NCBI RefSeq assembly: GCF_002760245.1
Contig: NZ_ASCA01000007.1
Location: 1 to 64,000 of the forward strand
Origin: Streptococcus suis YS161
Lineage (GTDB): Bacteria > Bacillota > Bacilli > Lactobacillales > Streptococcaceae
Direction of reading: 5' to 3'
DNA: 64,000 bases
The number at the start of each line of letters is the position of its first letter. Position 1 is the first letter of the stretch. A program made the translations under genes and the position numbers. Positions 16,755 to 24,748 of the stretch are shown here, one piece after another. Below the pieces are notes generated by a model. The model ran no database searches. It was not told the origin of the DNA and was given only the letters and a program-made list of their open reading frames with translations.

Positions 16755-16859
16755 TTGTCAGCAGATGAACTAATGGTCATCATAGCTTTTGCAAGCTTAC
16801 TTGTAAGTATGCTTGGTTTGATCATTACAATCATCGTAACCATGCTAGATAAAAAATAG
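16755..16859 (+). CDS. Holin-like small toxin (type I), 34 aa
   Basis: TTG-initiated frame M(TTG)SADELMVIIAFASLLV, followed by SMLGLIITIIVTMLDKK. One hydrophobic helix with an acidic N terminus and a Lys-Lys end fits the putative holin-like toxin family. AAAGGAG lies 8 nt before the TTG. Upstream, CGGTGGTTCTGATTTCTG with AAAGGTGGTG (16680-16710) matches the leader of the toxin at 7350-7439. An antisense RNA from the opposite strand (about 16855-16957) covers its 3' region, as in type I toxin-antitoxin loci. Confidence 0.75.
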   Translation: MSADELMVIIAFASLLVSMLGLIITIIVTMLDKK

Positions 16860-16957
16860 ACCGCCCATGATTTCAAGCTGGCGGTCTATTTTGTCCAAAA
16901 GCTGAACCATCGTTATGGTCCTGTCAGGGCGTTGAGCTGGAACTCAACGCCTTTTCT
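16855..16957 (-). ncRNA. Putative antitoxin RNA for the holin-like toxin
   Basis: A promoter at 16964-16992 and the terminator-like hairpin TAGACCGCC...GGCGGTCTA (16857-16888, followed by T6 on the minus strand) delimit an RNA of about 100 nt with no reading frame. It is complementary to the 3' part of the toxin transcript if that ends at 16956. Inferred type I antitoxin. Confidence 0.65.
16857..16956 (+). terminator. Tandem hairpins ending the toxin mRNA
   Basis: A 9-bp stem at 16857-16888 followed by TTTTG, then GGCGTTGAG...CTCAACGCC (16928-16951) followed by TTTTCTATTTTT. The second is a strong terminator for the plus strand. The first works in both directions and ends the antisense RNA. 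Confidence 0.7.
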
Positions 16958-16963
16958 ATTTTT

Positions 16964-16992
16964 ATAATAGCAAAAGTTTCACACGCAGTCAA
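16964..16992 (-). promoter_or_regulatory. Promoter of the antitoxin RNA
   Basis: Minus strand TTGACT (16987-16992), 17 bp, TATTAT (16964-16969). Confidence 0.72.
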
Positions 16993-17012
16993 GCAAGAAA
17001 GAAAACGGAATG

Positions 17013-17366
17013 TCAGATAGAATCTATTACCCTCAATTCTATACCCACTGCACCATATTGTTCTAATTGTTCTCGCGAATAGTAAACTTCCATATCTTCT
17101 GGTTTCGCCCCTCTGATACTGCTTTGCGTATATCCACAAGACAATAAATCCAGTTCTTTGTATAACTGAGCAAAATTATCAAATATGTGAAGATCTAATA
17201 CTTGCACCTCGATCGTTTGCGTCTGATTTTCTGTACAATAAAAACGGATGCGATCTCCAATTTGTATATGCTTGCGCTTCTCGTCATAAAGTCGTAGCTC
17301 AATAGTCTTCTGGCCAGACTTCATCATTGCAAAAGGTTTTGGAGCCAGTAACATTTCATGAACCAT
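17013..17366 (-). CDS. ASCH domain protein
   Basis: A 117-aa protein beginning MVHEMLLAPKPFAMMKSGQK, then TIELRLYDEKR and IQIGDRIRFYC, the pattern of the ASCH/PUA-like fold, which is thought to bind RNA. ATG 17366 follows GAGGTATTGAG and sits 1 nt after the DUF3013 stop; the longer frame to 17453 overlaps that gene and is rejected. It ends the three-gene operon 18175-17013. Precise role unknown. Confidence 0.75.
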   Translation of the reverse strand: MVHEMLLAPKPFAMMKSGQKTIELRLYDEKRKHIQIGDRIRFYCTENQTQTIEVQVLDLHIFDNFAQLYKELDLLSCGYTQSSIRGAKPEDMEVYYSREQLEQYGAVGIELRVIDSI

Positions 17367-17367
17367 C

Positions 17368-17838
17368 TCAATACCTCGGATATGGGTAAAATTCCCCTTC
17401 CACCAAGTCTGCTCTGCCTTTTTCAAAGGCCTCGCTATCCCATGCAATCGCAAATTCTTGGGCTTCTGGATCCGCTAAAAAGTCCATGAGGTCATCTAGG
17501 CCTTGGTCTGCGGTGTCCTTGAGAAAACCTGCGAAGTAGGTCAGAAACTCTGCTGAAAAGCCCTTCTTGGCGTCAAATGGCAGAGCGACCAGATAGTCTT
17601 CCGCGTCAAAGCGAGACTTGTCCTGATTGTAGAAAAGGACATACTCCTCTAGGAAAATATCCTCAGAAGACGCATTGCCTTCGTCGTCCACCGTTTCAAT
17701 CCCAGCCACATTTTGTGCTTCCAAGATAAACGCCAACTCAACAGCATGATTTTTCTTGTCCCAGTTGAGCTCATAATCATAAGTAAAATGTTTATCTAGT
17801 GCCACTTCCAGCACATCTAAAAAGCCATGTTTTGCCAT
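17368..17838 (-). CDS. DUF3013 family protein
   Basis: A 156-aa acidic soluble protein starting MAKHGFLDVLEVALDKHFTY. It matches the streptococcal/lactococcal DUF3013 family, whose function is unknown. It lies between a MazG-like pyrophosphatase gene (1 nt gap) and the ASCH protein gene (1 nt gap), a tightly packed operon. Confidence 0.8.
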   Translation of the reverse strand: MAKHGFLDVLEVALDKHFTYDYELNWDKKNHAVELAFILEAQNVAGIETVDDEGNASSEDIFLEEYVLFYNQDKSRFDAEDYLVALPFDAKKGFSAEFLTYFAGFLKDTADQGLDDLMDFLADPEAQEFAIAWDSEAFEKGRADLVEGEFYPYPRY

Positions 17839-17839
17839 T

Positions 17840-18175
17840 CTATTTCCTCTTTTCTATAAATTCCAGTAAATTTATTTCTCGACCGTATTTGACGGAAGCC
17901 CGCTTGTCTTTCTCCAAAATGGACTTGGTTAAATCTAATTGATTCACCGCTGCCAAGGCTACAGCATAGTGAATAACATCAGCTAGCTCTTCTGCCAGAC
18001 AAGCCGAGCTGTCTTCTTCGCCGTCCATCATCTTGCGGCCTGCACGCTTGTTCAGCAGCTCTGCCACTTCACCAATTTCTTCCACTAATTTCATAAAGAG
18101 ACTTTGCTCTGGAACTGTCGTCCCATAGTGGTCACGCAAGTATTCTTCCAAAACACTCACTGTCAACTCAGTCAT
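17840..18175 (-). CDS. MazG-like nucleotide pyrophosphohydrolase
   Basis: A 111-aa all-alpha NTP pyrophosphatase. The metal-binding motif EEIGEVAELL and, further on, LAEELADVIHYAVALA (the ExxD motif) are clear. It probably hydrolyses NTPs or dNTPs to monophosphates as a housekeeping enzyme. ATG 18175 has GGAGAG 7 nt upstream and is preferred to 18190. Divergent from rarA. Confidence 0.85.
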   Translation of the reverse strand: MTELTVSVLEEYLRDHYGTTVPEQSLFMKLVEEIGEVAELLNKRAGRKMMDGEEDSSACLAEELADVIHYAVALAAVNQLDLTKSILEKDKRASVKYGREINLLEFIEKRK

Positions 18176-18243
18176 TTCGTTTCTCTCCAAATCCTAAAAT
18201 TGTAGTATAATGATTATACCATAAATGTACTGAAAGGAAGCCT

Positions 18244-19524
18244 ATGCCAGCCAATCTCGCTCTTCGTATGCGGCCCAAATCCATTGATGAAGTCATCGGT
18301 CAGGAGCACCTAGTCGGTCCTGGAAAGATTATTCGCCGCATGATTGATGCCAATATGCTGTCGTCCATGATTCTCTACGGTCCGCCAGGGATTGGCAAGA
18401 CCTCGATTGCCTCCGCAATTGCTGGTACGACCAAGTATGCCTTTCGGACCTTTAATGCCACGACCGACAACCAAAAACGCCTGCAGGAAATCGCTGAAGA
18501 AGCCAAATTTTCTGGCGGTCTGGTCCTCATGCTCGATGAGATTCACCGCCTCAACAAGACCAAGCAAGACTTCCTGCTTCCTCTTTTGGAAAATGGCAAT
18601 ATCATCATGATTGGAGCGACGACGGAAAATCCATTTTTCTCAATCCTGCCCGCCATTCGCAGTCGGGTGCAGATTTTTGAATTACAACCTTTGCAAACCA
18701 GCCACATCCGACAAGCCTTGGAGTTGGCTTTGACAGACAGCGAACGCGGTTTTGACTTCCCCATTACCATTGAGCCTGAGGCTCTGGATTTTCTGGCAAA
18801 TGCGACAAACGGTGACCTGCGAGCTGCTTACAATTCGCTGGAACTGGCTGTACTTTCTACCAAAGAAAGCGAGGGCGGACGCCATATCGACTTGGACGCT
18901 GTGGAAAATAGCCTGCAAAAGTCCTACATCAGCATGGACAAGAACGGCGATGCCCACTACGACATCCTCTCCGCCCTGCAAAAATCTATTCGGGGTAGCG
19001 ATGTCAATGCCAGCCTCCACTACGCTGCTCGTTTGATTGAGGTCGAAGACCTGCCTAGTCTGGCTCGTCGCTTGACAGTCATCGCCTATGAAGACATCGG
19101 CTTGGCCAATCCAGAGGCTCAGATTCATACGGTGACAGCTCTTGAAGCAGCGCAGAAAATCGGCTTTCCAGAGGCACGGATTTTGATTGCCAATGTGGTC
19201 ATTGATTTGGCTCTTTCTCCCAAGTCCAATTCTGCCTATCTGGCTATGGATGCGGCTCTGGCTGATTTGCGAAAGAACGGCCATCTGCCCATCCCAAATC
19301 ACCTGCGGGACGGTCACTATGCTGGTAGTAAGGAGCTGGGAAATGCTATTGGCTACCAGTATCCGCATGCCTATCCTGAAAAATGGGTTGATCAGCAATA
19401 CCTGCCCGACAAGTTACTGGCTGCGGATTACTTCACCGCCAACGACACCGGAAAATACGAGCGTGCCTTGGGCATGACCCAAGAAAAAATCAACCATCTA
19501 AAACAAAACAAGAAAAAAAGTTGA
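18244..19524 (+). CDS. rarA: Replication-associated recombination protein A (AAA+ ATPase)
   Basis: A 426-aa clamp-loader-like ATPase (RarA/MgsA/YcaJ) acting at stalled replication forks. It has RPKSIDEVIGQEHLVGPG at the N terminus, Walker A GPPGIGKTS (about 43-51), Walker B LMLDEIHRLNK and sensor 1 IMIGATTENP. The C-terminal MgsA tetramerisation region includes LANPEAQ and the conserved HLRDGHYAG stretch. GAAAGG precedes the ATG. Large antisense frames inside it are shadows. Confidence 0.95.
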   Translation: MPANLALRMRPKSIDEVIGQEHLVGPGKIIRRMIDANMLSSMILYGPPGIGKTSIASAIAGTTKYAFRTFNATTDNQKRLQEIAEEAKFSGGLVLMLDEIHRLNKTKQDFLLPLLENGNIIMIGATTENPFFSILPAIRSRVQIFELQPLQTSHIRQALELALTDSERGFDFPITIEPEALDFLANATNGDLRAAYNSLELAVLSTKESEGGRHIDLDAVENSLQKSYISMDKNGDAHYDILSALQKSIRGSDVNASLHYAARLIEVEDLPSLARRLTVIAYEDIGLANPEAQIHTVTALEAAQKIGFPEARILIANVVIDLALSPKSNSAYLAMDAALADLRKNGHLPIPNHLRDGHYAGSKELGNAIGYQYPHAYPEKWVDQQYLPDKLLAADYFTANDTGKYERALGMTQEKINHLKQNKKKS

Positions 19525-19553
19525 TAACGTTTTCATTTTTTGCCAATTTTCTC

Positions 19554-19581
19554 TTGATTTTTTTAAAAAATGTGGTAATAT
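19554..19581 (+). promoter_or_regulatory. Promoter of 6S RNA
   Basis: TTGATT (19554-19559), 16 bp, TAATAT (19576-19581), about 10 nt before the predicted 5' end of the 6S RNA. Confidence 0.6.
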
Positions 19582-19589
19582 TAAATCAT

Positions 19590-19790
19590 AAATAAGAACT
19601 GCTGTGGTATACGAATTCATACCTATGTGTTGACCGACTATTTTTGTATTACTAGGGAGACAAAGATCTTTTGGCAGTATGCAGGCTGGCACACCCAGAA
19701 GCAACTAAGTCAGAAACACGTCACCCACCTGCTTTTAGCGTGCGGGATCAATACAATCCATGGATAACCGGTACCAATACAGCATTTTTA
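19590..19790 (+). ncRNA. ssrS: 6S RNA
   Basis: About 200 nt with no reading frame, immediately upstream of tRNA-Lys. The ends pair: TGCTGTGGTA near 19600 with TACCAATACAGCA near 19773-19785, a closing stem with a small bulge. Between them lie two long partly paired arms, as in 6S RNA, which binds the housekeeping RNA polymerase holoenzyme in stationary phase. The adjacency to tRNA-Lys matches my recollection of streptococcal ssrS loci. Ends are approximate. Confidence 0.75.
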
Positions 19791-19797
19791 TTTTTTA

Positions 19798-19870
19798 CCT
19801 TCCTTAGCTCAGCTGGCAGAGCAGCGGACTCTTAATCCGTGGGTCGTAGGTTCGATCCCTACAGGGAGGA
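19798..19870 (+). tRNA. tRNA-Lys (CTT)
   Basis: Full cloverleaf: acceptor CCTTCCT pairs with AGGGAGG (one G-U), D-arm GCTCAGCTGGCAGAGC, anticodon stem CGGA/TCCG with loop CTCTTAA (anticodon CTT), T-arm GTAGG-TTCGATC-CCTAC, discriminator A. The CCA end is not encoded. Confidence 0.97.
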
Positions 19871-19885
19871 TTGGTTGATATGAGG

Positions 19886-19911
19886 AAAGTCTTGATTTAT
19901 CAAGGCTTTTT
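19886..19911 (+). terminator. Terminator after tRNA-Lys
   Basis: AAAGTCTTGAT pairs with ATCAAGGCTTT (one G-U) and is followed by T5. Confidence 0.8.
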
Positions 19912-19943
19912 CTCGTTTTTAGAGAGAATTTGGTCAAAAAGAA

Positions 19944-19963
19944 CCCTTTCACATTGTGAAGGG
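19944..19963 (-). terminator. Terminator of the nrdD-nrdG operon
   Basis: CCCTTTCACA / TGTGAAGGG hairpin directly after the nrdG stop; the minus strand continues with TTCTTTTTG. Confidence 0.7.
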
Positions 19964-20521
19964 CTATTTTTTTAACTTATCCCACAGGACAACTCGTTTT
20001 TCCTGCAATGATTTCTGCACATCAATAATGCGTTGGTTGGAAGAGCCTCGGAACTGCAACATAAGGTTGCGTTTGCTTTTGTCATAGCGACCATCTACGA
20101 GAATGTCCAACTGGCTGAGCAATTCTAATTTGTCTGGCGTTTCCAGCATCAATTCTTCCCATGTATAGCCTGTCCAGGACCAAATATCCTTGTCTGACAA
20201 TTCCGTCCGAACTCGCTTGACGAGGGGGAGGACGGTCCCTGTATTGAGAAAGGGCTCTCCGCCCAAGAGGGTTAGGCCCTGCACATAGGGCTGGCCCAAG
20301 TCTGCTAAAATGCGGTCTTCCAGCTCCTTGGTGTAGGGAATGCCGGCCTTGAAGGACCAGGTAGCGACGTTGTAGCAGCCTGGACAGTGAAAGAGGCAGC
20401 CGCTGACATAGAGGGAGCAGCGCACGCCTTCGCCGTCCACAAAGTTAAAGGCCTTGTAGTCCATAATCCGTCCCTGACTGAGTTCTTCACTCTTCCATTC
20501 TTGTGGTTTAGGATTATTCAT
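19964..20521 (-). CDS. nrdG: Anaerobic ribonucleotide reductase activating protein
   Basis: A 185-aa radical SAM enzyme that installs the glycyl radical in NrdD under anaerobic conditions. The iron-sulfur motif CLFHCPGC has Cys42, Cys46 and Cys49 (CxxxCxxC), preceded by DGEGVRCSLYVSG. GLTLLGGEPFLN (the GGE motif) follows. Length is normal. Its ATG overlaps the stop of a short upstream frame. Last gene of the nrdD operon. Confidence 0.96.
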   Translation of the reverse strand: MNNPKPQEWKSEELSQGRIMDYKAFNFVDGEGVRCSLYVSGCLFHCPGCYNVATWSFKAGIPYTKELEDRILADLGQPYVQGLTLLGGEPFLNTGTVLPLVKRVRTELSDKDIWSWTGYTWEELMLETPDKLELLSQLDILVDGRYDKSKRNLMLQFRGSSNQRIIDVQKSLQEKRVVLWDKLKK

Positions 20522-20718
20522 TTCAAATACCTGAGCATAAGCAAATGAAATCTAATCGTTTGGATGAATTCCGTTTTACCAGTACACAGACTGTTTTTAT
20601 CCATAAATGGTACTTCCAATGCTTTAGCTCGGATTGATCCCAGCAAGCTTAGTGCGGAACCAATCTCAATTCCTTTCCTGTTTTGATTCAGTAGTTTGTC
20701 ACTCCCATTAATCCTCAA
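20518..20718 (-). CDS. Doubtful short ORF between the acetyltransferase and nrdG
   Basis: The open frame ends with TGA overlapping the nrdG ATG, which suggests coupling. However, it has only a TTG start inside the preceding gene's stop region, no good ribosome binding site, and no recognisable family. It may be a small coupled peptide, a decayed gene or chance. Confidence 0.25.
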   Translation of the reverse strand: MRINGSDKLLNQNRKGIEIGSALSLLGSIRAKALEVPFMDKNSLCTGKTEFIQTIRFHLLMLRYLK

Positions 20719-21202
20719 TCCAGTATCTTTCTACCCCGTCTCGAACATCTTCCAAAACGCCACCACAAGCCACAATCGTGCGACGGCTGGCTTGATTGTC
20801 TGTCGAGCAAGTCACGAGGACTTTGGAAATATTTTTGGTTGCGGCTTCCTGCAAACCAAGTCGCAACTGATCCTTGGCATAGCCCTTGCCACGCTCCGTC
20901 GGGCGAATGGAATATCCGATGTGACCGCCTTTATTGAGCAGGAAATCGTTGAGCCGTAGGCGTAGACTGAGAAAACCAAGGGCTCGACCTGTCTGGTCAA
21001 ATGATACATACTGAATAGAGGGAACAAAACCTTCTGGCAGGTTGATGCCTGCCTCATAGTCTTGGTTTCTCAAAATCCAGTCTTCAAAGTCCACATCTTT
21101 GGAGATAAATCCTCCATCCATAGCTGAGCCTGCTTTTTCAAATTCTGCCAGCATATCCAAAATCGTATCCTTATCCGCTATAGTCGGTCTTCTTAGTTCC
21201 AT
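20708..21202 (-). CDS. GNAT family N-acetyltransferase of the nrd operon
   Basis: A 164-aa acetyltransferase starting MELRRPTIADKDTILDMLAE. The acetyl-CoA loop is IRPTERGKGYAKDQL, followed by VLVTCSTDNQASRRTIVACGG. The start was chosen because GGAG lies 6 nt before ATG 21202; the frame opens further upstream to 21235. Such an acetyltransferase is often found between nrdD and nrdG in streptococci. It begins 1 nt after the end of a nucleotidase remnant. Substrate unknown. Confidence 0.85.
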   Translation of the reverse strand: MELRRPTIADKDTILDMLAEFEKAGSAMDGGFISKDVDFEDWILRNQDYEAGINLPEGFVPSIQYVSFDQTGRALGFLSLRLRLNDFLLNKGGHIGYSIRPTERGKGYAKDQLRLGLQEAATKNISKVLVTCSTDNQASRRTIVACGGVLEDVRDGVERYWIED

Positions 21203-21203
21203 T

Positions 21204-21559
21204 CTAGTCTCCATATTGTCTCTTGAAAAATTCACTGATGATGTCTATATCCAGTCCCAAGTCCTGCACAATTTCTGCCTTGTGGAAATCGTCATAGTTG
21301 TCCTTACCGCTCCAAACAAAAGAATTGGTCACAATTTGATAGTCCTTATCTGACTCGACTGCTCTGCCATTGACCACAAAACCCTCACCGCCCGGGACAA
21401 TGCCCCACATCTGAGGGTTGAGACCTGTCTGTAGGTCGGAATCCCCTTTTTCTCATTACCCTACCGAATGTTCACAATCAGTTGCGCCTTCTTTGGAAAA
21501 TTCTCCATATAGGAATGCATATCATTGGTATGGAGAATGCTGATATCTATAAAATCCAT
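21204..21559 (-). pseudogene. Remnant of a 5'-nucleotidase/UshA-like metallophosphatase
   Basis: The minus strand opens with MDFIDISILHTNDMHSYMEN, the N terminus of a UshA-type enzyme with its metal motif HTNDMH, and stops after about 32 codons. Shortly after, the frame WGIVPGGEGFVVNG and VTNSFVWSGKDNYDDF is the C-terminal end of the same family. The catalytic core and substrate domain (about 400 codons or more) are gone, so this is an internal deletion. Start and stop still abut the neighbouring genes (1-nt gaps), so the operon remains continuous. Confidence 0.8.
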
Positions 21560-21560
21560 A

Positions 21561-21695
21561 TTACTTCTTCTTATTTTGGACTTGCTTGAGTAATTCCTGC
21601 AGACGCGCTTTTTTATCCTGCTTCACATTAGAATTCTTCTCATGATAGCGTGTCACCAGGGCCTTCCCCTTATCGTCTAATTGATATTTTCCCAT
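21561..21695 (-). CDS. Small basic protein of the nrdD operon (44 aa)
   Basis: MGKYQLDDKGKALVTRYHEK followed by a Lys-rich helical tail (LQELLKQVQNKKK). A strong GAGGAG ribosome binding site precedes the ATG. A short protein of this kind commonly follows nrdD in streptococci. Its role is unknown. The stop is 1 nt before the nucleotidase remnant. Confidence 0.75.
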   Translation of the reverse strand: MGKYQLDDKGKALVTRYHEKNSNVKQDKKARLQELLKQVQNKKK

Positions 21696-21737
21696 TGTTT
21701 TCTCCTCTTTTTTTATCTCTTATTTGTTTATAATAAA

Positions 21738-21765
21738 CTTCCACAGCTAACTGGAACTGTGGAAG
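21738..21765 (-). other. Hairpin between nrdD and the 44-aa gene
   Basis: CTTCCACAG (21738-21746) pairs with CTGTGGAAG (21757-21765). There is no long T-run, so it is probably an attenuator or mRNA-stability element rather than a full terminator. Confidence 0.5.
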
Positions 21766-21787
21766 CTCTACATAGTCTGTTTATTAC

Positions 21788-23959
21788 TTATAAGCTCGAC
21801 CCATTCATGTGTTTCACACGCGCCGAAATTTCCTTGTGACGGCCTTTTACCATCGGACGGGCCTGTGGATTGCCTAGATAACCACAAGTTCGTTTAACAA
21901 CATCCACCGACTTAGGATCGCTATTCCCGCAACTTGGACACTTGAAACCACGCTCTGTCGGCTCGAAATCTCCCTCGAAATCACAGGCGTAACAATGGTC
22001 AATCGGAGTATTGGTCCCCAGATAGCCCACACGGTCATAGGCATAGTCCCAAACAGCCTCCAAGGCCTTTGGATTTTGTTGCAAGACAGGGTATTCACAG
22101 TAGTGGATAAAGCCACCGCTAGCACCTGCCTCCACATAGACCTTTTCAAAGTCCAGTTTTTCAAAGGGAGTCGGATTTTTCCGTACATCATAGTGGAAAG
22201 AGTTAGTGTAATACTGCTTGTCGGTGATGTTTTCAACCATACCAAACTTTTCCGTATCCAACCGGCAGAAGCGGTCTGTCAGGCTTTCAGACGGTGTCGA
22301 ATAAACTGAGAAATGATAGCCGTATTGGTCCGACCAATCTTCAACCAAGGCTTTCATTTTCTTGATAATATCCACTGTAAAATCTTTTGCCTCTGGGTTG
22401 GTCTCCCATTGACCACCGTAAAATACTGTTGCGACTTCATATAAACCAATGTACCCCAAAGATACGGTTGCTCGACGATTTTTGAAAACCTCATCCACCG
22501 CATCGGTCTTGGCCAGTCGCTTGCCGAATGCCCCATATTGATAGAGAATTGGAGCGTTGGCTGGAGTTGCTTCCTTCACTCGTTCCACACGATAGACCAG
22601 AGCATCCTTGGCAATGGCCATGCGTTCTGCAAAAATTTCCCAGAACTTATCCATATCTCCTGCAGACTCCATAGCAATCCGTGGCAGATTGACGGTCACG
22701 ACACCCAAATTCATCCGACCAGATGTCACATCCTGACCATTTTCATCCTGCCAGCCCTGCAAGAAAGAGCGGCAGCCCATTGGCACCTTGAAGGAACCTG
22801 TCAACTCAACAATCTTGTCATAAGAAAGCATATCTGGATACATACGCTTGGTAGCACATTCAATCGCTAATTGCTTGATGTCGTAGTTGGGCGAATCTGG
22901 CTCCAAGTTCAAGCCCCGCTTGACTGTGAAAATCAGCTTAGGAAAGATAGCTGTCCGACCTTCTCGCCCCAGACCCTTGATGCGAATGTTCAAAATCGCT
23001 TTTTGAATTTCTCTCTCAAACCACGATGTCCCTAGCCCAAAACCGAGTGAGGTAAAGGGTGTTTGTCCATTGGAAGTAAAGAGGGTATTGATTTCATACT
23101 CCAAAGACTGCATAGCGTCATAGATGTCTTTTTGCGTTTTAGCACGCGCATATTCTTCTTGCTTGTCTGCTAACACCCAATCCTTGGCATCTTTCAAATG
23201 CTTTTGGTAATTGAGTTCCGCATAGGGCGCCAAAACTTCATCGATACGGTCAGCTGAGCAACCACCATATTGACTCGAGGATACATTGGCAATAATCTGC
23301 GAAATCTGAGCCGTAGCCGTCTGAATCGACTTGGGACTTTCCACGTCCGCATTCCCAATCTTAAAACCCTGAGCCAACATGCCCTTGAAATCAATCAAGC
23401 AACAGTTGGTCATGGGAGTATAGGGACTGTAATCCAAGTCATGATAATGAATATCGCCTTTTTGGTGGGCATTGGCCACATGGGCAGGCAAGAGTTTGAG
23501 ACCAATGGATTTTCCAACAATCCCCGCTGTCAAATCCCGCTGGGTATTGAACACATCGGCGTCCTTGTTGGCATTTTCATTGACCAAGGCCTGATCCTTG
23601 CTCAGCAACTTGTGAATTTCAAAGTTAATATCGGTCGCCTGATGCCGACGAAAATCCCGCTGAGTCCGGTACTGGATATACCGCTCTGCCAGCTCATACA
23701 AATGAGCCTTAAGCAACTCCTGCTCCACAATTGTCTGGATTTCATAAATCTGAATGTCGCCTGTAAAACGACGGTCAATCTCTTGCAAGCTTGCCTCTAA
23801 AACCAGCTGCAAACCAGCCTCTGACACCGGGTGTTCCAACTCCTGATTGGCCCGTGAAAGAGCAGAAAAAATCTTTTGCTCATCAAAGGACACCGTCCGA
23901 CCATCTCGTTTCAAGACGACTAAATTCAGTTTTTCTACATCATTTTCTCGCACCTTCAT
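21788..23959 (-). CDS. nrdD: Anaerobic ribonucleoside-triphosphate reductase
   Basis: A 723-aa class III reductase that makes dNTPs from NTPs without oxygen. N-terminal ATP-cone (VVLKRDGRTVSFDEQKIFSA), large catalytic barrel, zinc site (CYACDFEG, then CPSCGN) and the glycyl-radical motif RTCGYLGNP near the C terminus. Start ATG 23959 is chosen because GGAGG lies 8 nt upstream and the promoter lies just before it; the frame opens to 24004. Activated by NrdG. Two NrdR-like boxes precede it. Confidence 0.97.
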   Translation of the reverse strand: MKVRENDVEKLNLVVLKRDGRTVSFDEQKIFSALSRANQELEHPVSEAGLQLVLEASLQEIDRRFTGDIQIYEIQTIVEQELLKAHLYELAERYIQYRTQRDFRRHQATDINFEIHKLLSKDQALVNENANKDADVFNTQRDLTAGIVGKSIGLKLLPAHVANAHQKGDIHYHDLDYSPYTPMTNCCLIDFKGMLAQGFKIGNADVESPKSIQTATAQISQIIANVSSSQYGGCSADRIDEVLAPYAELNYQKHLKDAKDWVLADKQEEYARAKTQKDIYDAMQSLEYEINTLFTSNGQTPFTSLGFGLGTSWFEREIQKAILNIRIKGLGREGRTAIFPKLIFTVKRGLNLEPDSPNYDIKQLAIECATKRMYPDMLSYDKIVELTGSFKVPMGCRSFLQGWQDENGQDVTSGRMNLGVVTVNLPRIAMESAGDMDKFWEIFAERMAIAKDALVYRVERVKEATPANAPILYQYGAFGKRLAKTDAVDEVFKNRRATVSLGYIGLYEVATVFYGGQWETNPEAKDFTVDIIKKMKALVEDWSDQYGYHFSVYSTPSESLTDRFCRLDTEKFGMVENITDKQYYTNSFHYDVRKNPTPFEKLDFEKVYVEAGASGGFIHYCEYPVLQQNPKALEAVWDYAYDRVGYLGTNTPIDHCYACDFEGDFEPTERGFKCPSCGNSDPKSVDVVKRTCGYLGNPQARPMVKGRHKEISARVKHMNGSSL

Positions 23960-23989
23960 CTGACTAGCCTCCATTTTTTCACTGCTACT

Positions 23990-24069
23990 AGTGTAACATT
24001 TCACAAATTAAAAATCAATATCTTGTGTTAAAAAATATAAATTCTATCATTTCACACTAAATGTAGTCT
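23990..24069 (-). promoter_or_regulatory. nrdD promoter with NrdR-like boxes
   Basis: Minus strand TTGATT (24013-24018), 17 bp, TACACT (23990-23995). Two 16-bp elements each match the NrdR box ACACWAKATNTWGTGT in 14 of 16 positions. One lies at 24013-24028 overlapping the -35, the other at 24054-24069, 41 bp apart (about four helix turns). NrdR repression is inferred. Confidence 0.65.
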
Positions 24070-24100
24070 CTCTTTCTGAAAAGCAAATGAAAACAAGAGC

Positions 24101-24274
24101 CTATTCTGACTCTTGCTTTCTGGTCCATAAGAAGTACAAATTGATAGCACAGGCCACTAAAATCACAGTAGGCCAAAGCAAATTTAGGAGGGGAACTTTA
24201 CCAACATTCACAGCAAGAATGAGGAGATTCCACACCACTCCCAAACTATAGACAATCGTCAAAATAATTTTCAT
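24101..24274 (-). CDS. Small two-helix membrane protein (57 aa)
   Basis: MKIILTIVYSLGVVWNLLIL, then a second hydrophobic helix (LLWPTVILVACAINLYF) and a charged tail. ATG 24274 follows GGAGTGTCTT. It lies downstream of the DUF3021 gene and is probably its co-transcribed partner. Function unknown. Confidence 0.6.
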   Translation of the reverse strand: MKIILTIVYSLGVVWNLLILAVNVGKVPLLNLLWPTVILVACAINLYFLWTRKQESE

Positions 24275-24307
24275 AAGACACTCCAACTAAATGATAGTGC
24301 TATTATA

Positions 24308-24748
24308 CTACAAACGACCGTTGATGTCCTTAATCTGTCGCTCCATTTTTCGATAGTTTATTAGAAATAGCAGAGCGTATACCAAGACAAAGATAAGCCA
24401 GAAGAAGAGAAGGGCACCAAGTTTCACGGGAAACCAGCCTGCTAAAATGCCCAGCGGTGTGAAGCCTAAAGCTGTGATGTAAAAGTGCGTTGCCGTCATT
24501 CGCAAAAGGCTCCAATCCTGTTCAAAAATCTTGTCTGCCAGCTGAAACAAGATGCCGATTGCTGCCCAAATCAGCACACAGATGAGCATAACGGTTACCT
24601 GATTAAAATTGCTCAGGTAGTAAGCGCCCATGGTTGAAAAGGGATTGAGCGGTAGGTAGGCTCCTTGTCCAAAGACAGCAGATGTGATGATAGAAATCAT
24701 TGTTCCGATTGTAATACCTAAACTGGCTGATAAGATGTATTTTTTCAT
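24308..24748 (-). CDS. DUF3021 family membrane protein
   Basis: A 146-aa protein with four hydrophobic helices, starting MKKYILSASLGITIGTMISI and including HFYITALGFTPLGILAGWFP, a DUF3021 hallmark. It overlaps the LytTR gene upstream by 4 nt. LytTR-DUF3021 pairs form small two-gene regulatory units in which the membrane protein is thought to restrain the DNA-binding partner; this is inferred from the family. Confidence 0.85.
   Translation of the reverse strand: MKKYILSASLGITIGTMISIITSAVFGQGAYLPLNPFSTMGAYYLSNFNQVTVMLICVLIWAAIGILFQLADKIFEQDWSLLRMTATHFYITALGFTPLGILAGWFPVKLGALLFFWLIFVLVYALLFLINYRKMERQIKDINGRL

Noticed and set aside
18682-19398. 238-codon minus-strand frame inside rarA
   Set aside because: Antisense shadow of the conserved ATPase gene; composition is not protein-like.
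23270-23800. 176-codon plus-strand frame inside nrdD
   Set aside because: Shadow frame with no start signal.
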